Part shown: positions 12,332 through 24,990 of the stretch, piece after piece
How positions within the stretch are numbered: position 1 is the stretch's first letter
Layout of the letters: each line of letters begins with the position of its first letter
NCBI GenBank assembly: GCA_004802705.1
Contig: SGPL01000042.1
Location: 20,503 to 84,502 of the forward strand
Origin: Bondarzewia mesenterica
Taxonomy: Eukaryota; Basidiomycota; Agaricomycetes; Russulales; Bondarzewiaceae
Direction of reading: 5' to 3'
Length of the DNA: 64,000 nt
The notes under the pieces: model-generated
Databases searched by the model: none
What the model was told of the DNA's origin: nothing
The model's input: the letters and a program-made list of their open reading frames with translations, nothing else
Made by a program: the position numbers and the translations under genes

Positions 12332-14395
12332 ATGGCGCGTTCGTGGACTTCGGAAAAGGCGAACAGCGACGTGGAGAAAGAACCTGCCGCTGTCTCGTAC
12401 GTCCAGGAGGCCGGAGAAATCAAGGCTGAGCTCGTTGGACCAAAGGCACTCTGGTCGAAGATATCTTCATGGGGCGTTGAGACCCGAGGTATGTGCAGTC
12501 CATGGTTTGATTGGTCGCACAGATGCTGAATGGAGTTTTCAAGGCATCGAGCCAGTTCCCATTGAGGATCGTACACACGAGAACTATTTCTCCATCTTCA
12601 CTTTCTTTTGGACGATGAACTTTTGTCTGTTGTCGTGAGTAGACTTTTTTTGTTCTGCTTGTTTCATGTTTAAGTGTTTCCTATGAGCGCAGAATTGTCA
12701 CTGGGATGGCCGGCACGCTTAGTTTCGGTTTGAGCCTGCGTGACTGTTCTCTTGTAATTTTGTTCTTCAGTCTATTGTGCAGTGTTCCCCCAGCCTACCT
12801 GTGAGCTCTCTTATTAGATCTGTTTTATGGTCATATTGAAAGGTTTTCAGTTCCACTCTCGGACCCAAGACTGGCCTTCGCCAGATGATACAGTCCCGGT
12901 ACAGCTTTGGGTGAGAGTCAATTTCAACATTGGACCCATATGAGAAGCGCTCTGACGATGTACCTGGAGGCTGTATGGCTCTGTCATACCTGTCATTTTG
13001 AATATGGCTACTGTTACCGGTATGTTTATGTGACGTGTTGACTAGACGATCATCTGACGTCAAGTCCAGGTTTCGTCTTGATTGGGGCTGTTGTTGGTGA
13101 GAATTTTTTCAACGTGTAAGGACGAGTTATTCACGGTTAACCCCTCAGGTGGCCAGACATTGTCGTCGGTGAACGGCACTCTGAGTGTCGAGTTCGTGCA
13201 CACTCTCAACATGCTAATCTTTTACGTGCTGATATTCTAAAACTTTAGCGTTGGAATTGTCATCATATCTATCCTCACGCTTTTGCTTTCCATTTGCGGA
13301 TACAAGGTTCTCCACTAGTAAGTTGGGCGTCATCTGTGCCGTACTGTTGACTCTCAGACGATTCTCCTATGCAGCTATGAAGCCTACGCCTGGATACCCA
13401 TTTTCATCTCCATTATCATTGCTATTGGGTGTGGAGGAAAGCACTTGAGCCAGCAGGTTGAGCAGCCACCCGCAACAGCTAGCGTCGTCCTCTCTTTCGG
13501 TGGTCTTGTCGCTGGGTTCCTTATACCATACGGAACACTTGCTTCCGATTATGCAACTTACATGCGACCTGATGCCCCTGGGTAAGTTTTATGTATCGTT
13601 GCTTACGCAGTACCTGAGACGCAACAACATTATAGCCGCCGCATCTTTTGGTATACTTTCGCGGGCTTTATTGTCCCTACTATTCCGCTTCTGGTGCTTG
13701 GCGCCGCTATCGGTGGGGCTGTCCCTAACGTGCCTGAGTGGTCCGCAGGCTATGAAAGCAATTCGGCGGGTGGCGTTCTTGCCGCTATGTTGCTTCCTGC
13801 GAAGGGATTCGGAAAATTTATCGTGGTCGTGTTGGCATTTTCGACACTCGGAAATATGGCGGCGTCGACATATTCGGTATCGCTCAACTTCCAAATGGTC
13901 TTGCCTATCCTCGTTCGTGTGCCCAGAGCGCTCTTCTCGATAATCATTATCGCTGTGTATGTACTCCTTGACTTCTACCGCGTTCTTATATGTCTGACGT
14001 ATACCCTCTGATTTCGCAGCGTTATTCCGGTGTCCATCAAGGCCGCAAAATCCTTCTTCAATTCCCTGAACAATTTTCTCGGCGTCATCGCATATTGGTC
14101 AGCGGCCTTTGTCTCCATTGTCATCACCGAGCATCTTGTCTTTCGCAAAGGCGATGCGACGACTTATAGCCAGGCCATTTACAATAAAGCTCGCGAGCTT
14201 CCCTCGGGCATTGCGGCTTTGGCTGCTGGCGCCATATCGTTTGCCCTGATCATTCCTTGCATGGATCAGATCTGGTATGTTGGCCCTATCGCGAAGACGA
14301 CCGGCGATATAGGATTCGAGGTTGCATACGTCCTGAGTGCACTCTTGTATTTGCCATTCAGGTGGTTAGAGATCAGAATCAGGGGCAGATTGTGA
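12332..14395 (+). CDS. NCS1 nucleobase:cation symporter (purine-cytosine permease type)
   Basis: Plasma-membrane uptake of purines and/or cytosine with protons (Fcy2/FcyB-like). The start ATG at 12332 follows ACGAA and opens a hydrophilic N-terminus (MARSWTSEKANSDVEKE). The conserved NCS1 opening IEPVPIEDRTHENYFSIFTF leads into the first helix (WTMNFCLLS). Later pieces include VPPAYL, LGPKTGLRQMIQSRYSFG, GGLVAGFLIPYGTLASDYA, LLAFSTLGNMAASTYS-type helix sequence at 13840-13880, and ITEHLVFRKGD. The C-terminal helices end in FRWLEIRIRGRL at 14395. At least eight small introns lie in the 5' half, where exons are short and hard to delimit exactly. FcyB-type over uracil/allantoin type is a judgement from overall similarity. 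Confidence 0.85.
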
Positions 14396-14847
14396 TCACC
14401 GTCGAATTGCTCTCTATTTCATCGAAAAGGTGATTCTCTTGACGCGAATTGATCTATTATTTGTACATCATAGCTTATCTATGACGGTTAAAAACTATTC
14501 ATCTGTACATATATTGACGTTGTGCGTTCGAGTTTCAAGCTTATCAAGCTTGCAGCGGTGTATACCTTACAAAGGCGGCGATTGGTTTTGAGCCCTTGAT
14601 TATTCCTGTCTAGTTTATGCATCATTGCTTGTAGAGTTTAGCTTCGCTTTTGGGATAGACAGTAGTTTTTTCAAAGGGAATCGATATGTACAGAATCCTA
14701 CAGATGTAAGATTCAGGAACAAAGCTTTTGCATACAAGGACAAACCATTAGACAAACTATGTAGTCTGATTTCCATTCTGAGAACTCAACGCTCGGTTAG
14801 TACGAACTCGAAGTCTCACCGATCTCGAGAGATCGAACAATTACAAA
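14396..14847. other. Intergenic region
   Basis: 3' flank of the permease and 5' flank of the carnosine methyltransferase-like gene, moderately AT-rich. A direct CAAGCTTATCAAGCTTG duplication (about 14536-14552) contains two HindIII-type AAGCTT words. No gene is seen. Confidence 0.5.
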
Positions 14848-16716
14848 ATGACACCCTCAATCAGACCTGAGGATGTCGAAGAGGAGCAGGCTCACTTTCA
14901 GAATGTCATAACCACATTCCAACAATATGCTCCATACACGGTTCGTCCGGATTGGCCTAAATTGTTGTGCATGACTTACGGTGTGTTTTGGAAGCTGGCA
15001 GGTAACAATCGTCGTCGAAAGGATCTTTTCACCCTTTCTAGGGAAGATCAACTATTACTTGATAAGCTCGGTTACAAGAAAAAGTTGGAAGAGGTAGATA
15101 TGGCCATCCTTAAAAATGCAGAATTCCTGTCGCAGATCGTGGCGAACCCAGAAATCTTTGGGCATGATTTGGACGACGAGGAAGAGGGGGAGGAGGGGGA
15201 GGGGGAGGAACATCATGGTGAGTGGTGCAGCATTGTCATATGAAGAGATCTGAGCCGATGTGATCTCAGGACGGCAGATCTCGCACGGACATGGTCACGA
15301 TCGCAGCGATCGTTCTCACTCTCATTCACACTCGCACTCGCATGGGCATCCATCTGCGTCTGGCTTCCATCCAAGTGCGACCTCAGGGTCTCGCAAGCGC
15401 TATAGGCCAACAGATTTTGACATGGACAAGCTGAGGAGCACGCTCAAGCAGTTTGTGAGGGATTGGAGTGATGAGGTTGGTGAGCCTTCTATTTCTTGAC
15501 CCGACGTCGTTTGGGGAATTAATTCTACGACGCTAATGAGTTATGCACAGGGAAAGGAAGAGCGTGAAGTTTGTTACTCGCCTATGAAAGATGCCTTGGT
15601 TCAGCATTTCTCTGACATTCCTATAGAAGAGAGGTAGGTGTGCATCCCGCCAGTGTCGAGGATAATTGCATGCTGATAAGCTTTTGATGTTGTTTGTCAG
15701 ATACAATTTCCGCGTGCTCGTACCAGGAGCGGGTCTGGGCAGACTTGCATACGATGTAGCAAAGCTAGGTGAGTATCTTGATATCACTACTAAACACGAT
15801 CTTTTAACTCAGTCACCATTGAAGGATTCTCATGCCAGGGCAACGAATTCTCGCATTATATGCTCCTATCCTCCTTCTTCGTTCTGAACCGGTAAGCCTC
15901 CTGTTTTCCACCTGCGTATCCCTTATTCACAAATATGGTTTCAGCACCGACGCCGTCAATCAGCACACCATTTACCCTTATGTTCATTCCTTTTCCAATC
16001 TCCCCACCCGCGCCGCGATGCTCCGTCCAGTGACCATCCCAGACGTACTTCCGGGCGACTTGCCTCCGGAATCGAATTTTTCCCTTATCGCTGGTACCCA
16101 TCCCCTTAAATTCCCCAGCGCGGTATGGTCTGACTGATATTATCACCGGGAATTTCCAGGTGATTTTGAGGAAATTTATGGCGTTCATGACGAAGCCGAC
16201 GCCAGTGAGCCGCAGTCGGGTCAATGGGATGCCATACTTACATGTTTCTTCATCGACACGGTACGTTATGTCACATCGCATATCGCATCCCTCGGCGTTC
16301 AACTTTCCTTCCAGGCTAAGAACATAGTAAACTATCTTCGCATTCTACACAAGATTCTTGCACCGGGAGGTGTGTGGGTCAATCTCGGTAAGGAAGGCTC
16401 TCTCCTCTGGCCCCTTCTCTGAGTGCAAAAGCACACATATTATTGCTGCCGTGGTAATCAGGTCCATTATTATGGCACTTTGAGAATAACACCACGAACG
16501 ACCCATCGATTGAGCTCGACCTTGAAGAAGTCAAGCAGCTCGCTCGAGAAATTGGCTTTGAGATCAAGGTCCGCCCTCTCTAACAATTCCAAGGTTCGCG
16601 AGCTCATGACGTTGCAGACGGAGAGGACGATAGACACGACCTATGTCCACAATCGGGACGCTATGCTGGGATACGTCTATCACGCGGCGTTCTGGACAGC
16701 TACAAAGAAAGTGTGA
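14848..16716 (+). CDS. Carnosine N-methyltransferase-like protein (N2227 family)
   Basis: S-adenosylmethionine-dependent methyltransferase of the N2227/CARNMT1 family. In animals and yeast this family methylates histidine-containing dipeptides or protein histidine; the fungal substrate is not certain. The N-terminus (residues 1-120) has VFWKLAGNNRRRKDLFTLSR and ends in an acidic Glu/Gly run. The catalytic domain has RYNFRVLVPGAGLGRLAYDV (SAM-binding glycine loop), FSCQGNEFSHYMLLSSFFVL, WDAILTCFFIDTAKNIVNYL and LHKILAPGGVWVNLGPLLWH, all characteristic of the family. It ends YVYHAAFWTATKKV. About eight exons. Unusually, exon 2 inserts a histidine-rich stretch (HSHSHSHSHGH, about 15310-15345) between the acidic run and the catalytic domain. 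Confidence 0.88.
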
Positions 16717-16972
16717 CTTGATGCCAAATTGGCCTTGAGAATATGGACGTGGAATAGACAGGCGGAAGAGAAGTAGTAATGGTATCATAATTTGGTTGTA
16801 TCAGTAGAACTATCTATCCCGTTCTCTGCTAGGTCAAGAGAGAACCATAAAACGTTTAAAACCCTTTCCGTTGCCGTGAACATTACACTAGCGCATTCCA
16901 ATACATCATGGTATACATCGTTAGATCGTTCAGAATCGTCCTCTTCAACCCGCACAAAAAGCATGCGGGCGT

Positions 16973-19094
16973 TTACGCCTTCACATCGCCATTCTCGATC
17001 CTTACCTCCTCCTTCTTAGCTTCATACTTCTGCATCCTCAAACGTTGACTCTCGCTCACCCCGAATCCGCGGCGGAACACCATCTGCACTTCCTCTAGGC
17101 TGAGACCGGCCGTCTCAGGGAAACAGAAGATGACGAAGAGGTTACCGAGTAGACAGAGGCCGGCGTAGAACCCGAACGCACCGGCAGGGGTGATCTTGTC
17201 CATGAGGGACAGATAGGTGGATCCGATCAGCAAGTTCGCGCCCCAGTTGGTCGTCGTCGCCAGCGAAGCACCGATTCCGCGAACTTGAGGAACAATCGCA
17301 TGAGAACGAGGAATGTGACCCAGAAAAGAGCGAATGATTACCTTCAAGAGAAAAGAGCTCGCCTTGCTGCCAGGGGACGTTGCCCAGACCTGTGGCGTAG
17401 GACGCGACGAAGGCAATCATGGAAAACAGCACGACGCTGGACCACGAATGGTCGTACTTCGTCCCGTCCACGAGCATACCACCCGTCTTCCTTGTCAGAT
17501 CTTCGCACAATCCGAGAATAAATAAGCTTGTCCGCATCGCCTTCTGCAAGAGTCTGGAGCAGAGAAGACGTACAATGAAATGCGATGCTTGCGAGGGTCA
17601 AGCCAAAGATCATGCCAGGTGCCGAGAATAACATGATCTTCCTCCTCCCTATGATGTCAATATACTTCAGCGCGAAGAGCGTGAAGACGAAATTCGTTCC
17701 GGACACAATGAGTCCGACTGCTGTGGGCTGGTTAAATCCGATCTGCTTGAAGAGGGTTGCAGAATAGTACATCAACGTGTTGAACCCGCAGAGTTGCTGA
17801 AAGGCTTGCATGCCACAGGCGACGACTAACGAACTGGATTGTGAGAACACCTTGTGGATGCGGAGAGTGCTGCTACGCACTAAGGGCTCTCCGGTTTATG
17901 GGGACGAAAAACACTGAATGGCAGCGCTGCAAAAATGTCGTTGAGCGGCTGATTTCAATGCTCTGTTTTACAGCCGCACTGAGCACTTTGACCTATTGAG
18001 CCGAAGAAAAACGAAGGGAATAAGATCAATATCTGAGCAAAAAAAAAAGAACACCATTTTTTCACCTTAAGGTCGACCTGCTCCGGAGTAGCATGAGCGT
18101 AGATTTTTGCCATGACAGCCCTGGCGGCACTGACATCGCCTCGCTTTAGCATGATACGAGCTGACCGATGACACAAAAAAAAAAGGCGGACATCAGCATG
18201 AGCAAACCCATGCGACGATGTGACTCACGCGACTCTGGCAGGAAGAACAAGAAAATGAACTGCAATGCCGCCGGGACGACACCGAGACCGACCATCCACC
18301 GCCATCCACCGTGGGTCTTTTCAAAGCCAGCGTCGATGGCGTAGGCGATGACTTGACCGAGCGTGATGGCGACAACATTGATCACGACCATGCGGCCCCG
18401 CAGACGCGTCGGCGAAAGTTCTTGAATGTACATGGGCGCGACGCACGAAGCTGTGCCGACACCCAAGCCGACCAGGAAGCGCGTACCGATCTGAAAATTT
18501 CGTCGTACATGGCGCGACTGATCTTTCGAACGAGGAGAGGCGAACGTACCATTGCCGAGACAGTATGACTGACCGCTTGCCCTATGGCACCGCCGATGAA
18601 CAAAAACGTCCGCAATTCCCATGACGGGGCGGCGGCCGATTAAATCAGAAAACATCCCGGCTGCGAGACCTCCGAGCAATGCGCCGAGCGTCGTCGACGA
18701 AGTGACGAGTTCCTGGTCCGACTATCAGCAGGTGCGCGGTGGCAATGAGATAAAGTTCACGAAACCTTCTGCACAGAGGATAAACTTGATGGACCGAGGT
18801 CTGACCCGATGGTCACGAGCGCACCGGATATTACACCCGTATCGTAACCTATGCAGATCGTGAGGAAGGAAGAAAGGAAGAACATAGAGCAGACGCACCA
18901 AATAGCATCCCGGAAATACTGCTGCATAGCACCAGGAGCCAGACGAACAGGGTGGTCCGCTCCTCGCCTTCTGCGACTACGACGATCTCAGATATTTCTC
19001 CGTTTGCGATGTCGACCGCGATGTCGTTCTCAATGATCGTGGCATCATTCAAGAACTCGTCCGTGCCCTTGTACTTCTCGTCGGAAGAGGCCAT
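16973..19094 (-). CDS. Myo-inositol/sugar transporter (ITR type, MFS sugar porter)
   Basis: Twelve-helix H+-coupled uptake protein of the sugar porter family. The start ATG is at 19094-19092, followed by an acidic cytosolic N-terminus. Family motifs seen: [12 protein letters not shown] in the first helix region, [17 protein letters not shown] (motif A), [41 protein letters not shown] and [15 protein letters not shown] near the C-terminus. [19 protein letters not shown] together with [14 protein letters not shown] is the pattern of fungal ITR1/ITR2 inositol transporters rather than hexose transporters. About eight introns. The C-terminal tail is charged, ends ENGDVKA and is cytosolic. Substrate assignment rests on family resemblance. 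Confidence 0.87.
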
Positions 19095-20868
19095 GCTGGT
19101 CGTAGAAAGCAGTCAACGCTCCAACGTAAAAGAGTCGCGAATAGAATGAATGCCAGAGAGAACGCGGGTGCTGAAAAAACCGTCAAACTGATGCCGTGAG
19201 CCTTGATATAGAGCGATGCAGAGTGCAGGAAGAACACTTACGGGCCGAAACTCACTTAAGCAAGGCGTAGTACCAGCTGAGAAGACGTCACAGAGCACCG
19301 AAACTGTGGCAAGCTGTGGTGGACACTGGTGGACGCTGGTGGACGAGCGTGGTCAGCAGATAGCAGCAGATGCCTCCGAGCGCAATATACGACCCAGCTG
19401 ACTGCATCACACGCCGTGGAGATGTCCACTTCTCTTCTCGCATTTTGCCCGCTCGCACCGCCTGCCAGGGGTCAGATTGCGACGAGCATTCGTCTCACAG
19501 ACTGGAACTGGTTGAATCGCGAACTACCGCCGTTCATCCTTCAACGAGACCAACCGAAAGGCTTTGGCTATTGCGAGGCGATCTCGCTCACAACGGCCTA
19601 TCCCACATCGTTCTTGACCGTTCCGCACAATTCGACGTGTCTTACGGATTTAAAAAACCTCTCAAGCACGGTCTCAGCTTGTCTCAGACGAAAAGTTACT
19701 CGTGTCGCAGCTGAGCAAAGACCCCGGAGCAGCGGGCCCGGTGTGCCGCAATCCAATAACGAACCCTAATCTTAGGTTAGGGCGCGCCGCGCGAGCGCAG
19801 CAACATGCAAACATGTCCGAGTCGACAACGAATGTCAGTGCTCAGCAAGGTGTGTGAAATGACATAGCTTCTCAATACTATTCACTCGAACCAGCAATGC
19901 GTGGCTGCTCGGAGGCGATACTTACTTTCGGCAAATCGAGAATGTCATCTTCTGAGCGCGCCGTCTGCGGTCAGACACGGATACCCTGAGGTACGAAGGT
20001 TGAAGGAAATGTATACAACCTGCCATTGGGAGACTACATCTGCAGTCGGATCAAGAGGCCGGGCTCGCGCTCAACGGCGAAGACTTAAAATGACGATACA
20101 CACAGCAGGTGGTATATTATTGTAGAGGTAGAATTGCAGTGCAGCAGACGTGTGGGACTACTTACTACCATGAATCGACGTATCCCGGAAACGATGCACT
20201 TCTACAAAAGTTTGTACCACCAAAATGACACGAAAACATACACTGGAAATAGCCTGGTGGTAGATAGATATCATCAGAAATGGTGATTAAAGACAGTTAA
20301 AGACATGCAATTGCCCGCGAAAATATGTTCTCTCGACCACGATGGATCACCCCGGAGAATAGCTTAACGTCATCTGGGCGGGCTGAAGAAGACGATCGGC
20401 AATACATAAAGCACAGCGCATGGGTGTGCATACAATGATAGTCACCCCCAGACTCGGCACGCTGTCCTCTCGAGGCTGACGCTGGCTCAAGTTATCGAAG
20501 ATGAGTCATAGACTGACCTCACCATTCTATACCCTGAAGACCCGTAGCATCCAAAAATACTGTTGAACTTGAGAGGAGAAAGACAACGGTCCATCGGCCT
20601 CGTGGAGAGAGTGTGGATTGAAGAGTAAATATCTTTCCGAGTTTACGAATATTGCCTCCGTCCAGCGCAGGATTTTACGCCACAACTCACGTGCCCGGTT
20701 TCCTGATATATCCGACAGCGTCCCAGCTCCTGGTCACACAATTTGAATGAGGGTACTTAAGTTACCAACCCGGACAGTTCTAAACAGGCTGTACACTTGC
20801 AGCGACTGCGCCATAGCTTTCCTCTCCTTCTGTCGTCTGATCCTTATTTCTTTGACCATATAAACTTA
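19095..20868. other. Gene-poor intergenic stretch, 1.8 kb
   Basis: Divergent upstream region of the inositol transporter and the AMSH-like gene. It contains a short tandem of a CTGGTGGACG-type word (about 19314-19345) and an inverted CCCTAA / TTAGGG pair around 19766-19785. Open frames here have no recognisable domain and I call none of them. Confidence 0.5.
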
Positions 20869-23800
20869 ATGTCCCCGTCATCAAATGCACAGGCAAATCG
20901 TCCGCCATTGTCTATTGCAGAGCTCGCAGAGCGGGCGAAAGCTAGCGTCTGGGATCCAGACAAGCCACTCAAGCACTGGCTGCGCACTGCTGAGGGCGCG
21001 CGCACCGCTGGCAAACATTACAACGAGAACGGTGATCTTGAGAATGCTTTTCTAGAACTGGCGAAGGCTGCCACCATCGTATTGGAGAAGTTGCCGACAC
21101 ATAAGGACTATAAGGTCCTTTTGAACCCGACACAGCGTCATAATATGGGTCAAGTGAGTAGTGTTATTTCATTTGTTGGGGATCAGATTCTTGTCTCTGC
21201 GTCGCGAAACATGTTCTGGATATATTCCCGGTGCTTTGCATGCGCTGGCAGTTTCTCGAGTATGCGTTGGAGGATCCCCTAGATACTCTCTTGCTCAGTG
21301 GCTGCATTTGACCATCGTTGGTCTATACGGTGCTATGAATTCTCGAGCGTCGTGTACCCAGGATGCTTTTGTGCCGGCGCAGTGTAGTCAAACGGCTTGG
21401 CTCAAGCTTTGTATCTCCGTGATCATTTCTGATTTACCTATTCGGGCCATGCGATATTGTTCATGTACGTGGGCAAGTAGCATGCATATTGCTTACTATG
21501 CTGTCGCTGCACTGAAAGACGGAGGCACTTGTGTATCCGTGCTCGTATCTTTCTTATTGTAGACTCAGATTTACGAGTAGAGCAGGCTACTCCTCCTGGC
21601 TTTCTCTGAGCTTTCTCGACTGATCTTTATTTCACGAACGCAGAACTCCTTGCAGGGCTCGAACGGCTGGTATTTCACTTGAATACCCTTTCAGAATGGT
21701 CTTTGTTACTCTTCCTAAACATCTCAGGTCTTCCATCTTCTTGCCTGCACGTCATTCCCATATTGAGTAATTTCGCTCCTGACATCGGGTTTATTTGCCT
21801 CTAGCATGGTCAGAAAATACTAGACGATCTTGCCGATATCAAGAGGGCTCTGCTCGAGCAGCAAGAAAACTGGTCGGCTACGCAACAGTCCTCGGCCTTG
21901 ACTCAGCCGTCACCGTACCATGCACCGACGCCGAGTACGTTGTCGATCACGGAAGGACTCGTACCTCGTGGCAATTACCCAAGTGTGTCACCTGGATCAG
22001 CTACGACCGCATCGCCATCCGCGTCGACCCCATCTAGCTATCGGAGTCGTGGATCCACGGCACCGACTTCGGCGCCAGGGCAGGGACGAAGAACAAGGAC
22101 GCCATCTCCATACCAGCAGAGTGCACAAGACGATGAGGTTGCGAGGCGAGCGAAAGAGGACGCAGTGAGGCGGGGATCGGAACGGAGGCATGAAGAAGAT
22201 CGAGGAAGGTACGGCCCGGGACCAGTTTCAGTGCCTCAGGGACCTAGTCATCAAGAGGAATGGGCTCGTTCTGAGCAGAGACGATTAGAACGGGAGCGGG
22301 AGGTTCGAGAGCAAGATGCAGGGAGACAGGGGGATAGGATGAGGGAGGATGAAACGAGAAGGAGAACGGAGGAAGTGAGGAGAATTGCGGAGGAACGGAG
22401 GAGACAGGAGACAGACGGGATCGCGAGGCGGCAGCAAGAGTCAGAGGCTGCTGCTCGTGCGGTACGAGGACAGGGTCCTGTATTTGGGGATACCATGCTG
22501 CAACCTGCTATTTCACTTGCGATGCCCACCGCAACGCATGCGAGCATGCCTGCTATGTCTTTCCCACAGACGGAGAGTAGGACAACTGGTGGATTCCTGC
22601 AGATGCCTCTTGAGAGCCCGACAAGGTGCGTTTTGTCCGTCATGCACACGAATGCTAGACTACTCACGATAGATGTTTTGATTGGCTACAGGGTAGATCC
22701 AGCTCCAAAACCTTCTCGGACGTACGTACCCTTTATACATGCATGGGAGGTAAGGCATTTGTCAGCTGATACGTCTGACGCACAGGCCCATCCTACCGCC
22801 AATGACCACCACTTCGCCCCCACCTCCATCTTTAGGACCAATCCAATACCCATCTCTGATGTCTCAACACCAGATGAAACAAGGATATACCCCTTCCCTC
22901 GCATCAATGTTCCACCAACCTGCGATGCAAGGCTCCCATCGAGATTCCTCGGGGCTACTATTTCTTTCTGAGCCTTCCTCTTCATCTACCAGCCTGTACT
23001 CCAATCCATTGCCGAGGCCATCAATGCCGGTTATGCCCTCTACGCCGATATATGGAGCCCCCTCTGCGCCACATCCATACCAGCCGAATCAACCGTCATC
23101 TAGTCGCCCCCCACCGCTTCCACCGAAGGAANCCCACGCCNATTCTCATTCCCACGCNCACAGGTACAACCAACACCAACGAACTGAATCAATGCGCATC
23201 GAACAAAGCGCATCCGANCCCGTCAACCGCGACCTCAAAACGATCTCTTTCCCACGAGACTGTCTACACCGTTTCCTCTCCATCGCCGCCATCAACACTT
23301 CGCGAAATAGGGAAAACGTGTGGGCTANTGCTTGGGAAGGATAAGGGGAAATATTATATGGTGACGACCTTGTTGGTACCGAAGCAACATTCGACGAGCG
23401 ATACCTGCACGATGGACGAGGAGGAATTAGTTATGCAGTTCACCGAGGAGAGATCATTAATCACTTTGGGCTGGGTGCGTCGCTTTGGCACNGNTATTGC
23501 GGATGTACACATTTTCTNANCCTTCGCCTTTGCAGATCCATACACATCCGACACAGTCATGTTCGTTCTTAAACATTTTCNTAGTTGTCCCACATATGCT
23601 GACAGACAGGGTACAAATATGACACAGGCTTCATGTCTTCCGTGGATCTTCACACGCATAGTGGGTTCCAGTGCATGCTCCCTGAATCTTTTGCCGTCGT
23701 TTGCGCGCCCAAGTCGACGCCTAAGTAAGTGTTAACTTGATGTATCTGTCGCCTTAGGGCATCAACTGAGTTGGCGTGTGCAGCTTTGGCATATTTCGTT

Positions 23801-24022
23801 TGACGGATCCTCCCGGTTTACAGACAATCCTGAATTGTACCGTTAAAGAGGCATTCCACCCNCATCCGGATTGCCCAATATACACCGTAAGTTTTTTTCT
23901 CTAAATAACGAAGATCCTTTTCTGGGATTCATCGAGACTTCTCTTTTGATGCCCGTTAGGATGCAGACAAGGGACATGTGCAGATCAAGGACCTGGCATT
24001 AGAGATTGTAGATCTACGCTAA
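20869..24022 (+). CDS. AMSH-family JAMM deubiquitinase (Sst2-like)
   Basis: Zinc metalloprotease that trims Lys63-linked ubiquitin from cargo at endosomes. The ATG at 20869 opens a USP8-dimerisation/MIT-like helical domain ([20 protein letters not shown], then [24 protein letters not shown] sequence). An intron of about 651 bases follows (21154-21804), then a long Pro/Ser-rich and Arg/Glu-rich linker with coiled-coil character (22240-22440). The C-terminal MPN+ domain is split by introns near 23490-23620. After splicing it reads [20 protein letters not shown], the complete JAMM zinc motif (HxH, then S, then D), followed by [19 protein letters not shown]. It ends at TAA 24020-24022. Several isolated N bases fall in the 3' half, so single residues there are uncertain. 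Confidence 0.9.
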
Positions 24023-24990
24023 CGTGTTTGGCNATACCTTTCGTTCTTCTGCAAAGTTGCACTGTCGTTGTTATATCTCTCTCGAATTTTGTGGACTTAT
24101 NTGCATGAAGGTCGCAGAACTCTGCGTTNCGCGGGTCTGTCGAACCATGTTATATGAGGTGCCGGTGAGTCGTAGCCTGGTTATCNACTGCTCATAAGTG
24201 CCGGCCCACTATCCCTGACACGTNAGCGCGCGTAAAAACGTGCTCTCAGTCTTGCGGAGTTGTCGACATCTACGATNTCTCAACAACAGTGTGATCACCC
24301 TTCCACTCGTTCACCTTGGGCTTNCTGATGTGTCTCACAGCATGAACTCCTTCCGGAAGCAGTACAGTGGACAATAACGCAGCGCTCTGCTGGTCGGTAC
24401 ATGACATGGTCACTCACACGAAAACACCCCTATTACGTTTGAACTTGTTCATTGACTCTCAGNTCTGAAATCTTTGAAGCTTGCAGAAATCTCAGAGTAT
24501 NCGTGTGTTTTCTTGCCTGCGGTATCGTCACGACCGAACTAGCCATCCCGGAGCAGCAAGTTTGAGCCAATGNTGGCCTGCTCAGTGNAACTTCAATTCT
24601 ACTGGTGCNNTGCTGTAGTCATATCGAAGTCTTATAGACTCTATTAGACTCCGATAGANTGCTAAAGGTTGGTCANTTGAAAGTGCTTGTGCTATTCCTG
24701 CCATCGGTGCCTCTCTAGGTGGTGGGCATGAGGCTGCTGCGTGGCTTTCCTTAATGCTTCCCTTATCTGCATCTGTTCCGGAACCCATCTTTCNTGCGTC
24801 ATAGCAGCGTCTCTGCGGCGCGGGCCGAAGATCCATTCGCTGATACGGCGTGGCCTTTGTCCAAGTACTTCAAGGAGCTTTGGGGTGCCAACCCTTGTCG
24901 CTAAGTGGTCTTGATCCTCTTACTCCTCTCTTGACCTCATCTTACACACTTAGTTCNTTCTTCATTTTGCTTTACACATCTTTGCTCTCC
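24023..24990. other. Intergenic region with scattered ambiguous bases
   Basis: About a dozen isolated N's are spread through this stretch. A short direct repeat of TAGACTC / TTAGACTCCGATAGA lies at about 24636-24660. No coding region is recognised. Confidence 0.5.

Noticed and set aside
1..14395. A single aromatic-catabolism gene cluster from the isochorismatase to the NCS1 permease
   Set aside because: The genes have mixed strands, housekeeping functions and no other tyrosine-pathway enzymes; only the P450/dioxygenase promoter sharing is retained as a weak idea.
19766..19786. CCCTAA and TTAGGG words facing each other, suggesting an interstitial telomere
   Set aside because: Only one complete unit on each side with a short spacer; fungal telomere tracts have many tandem copies.
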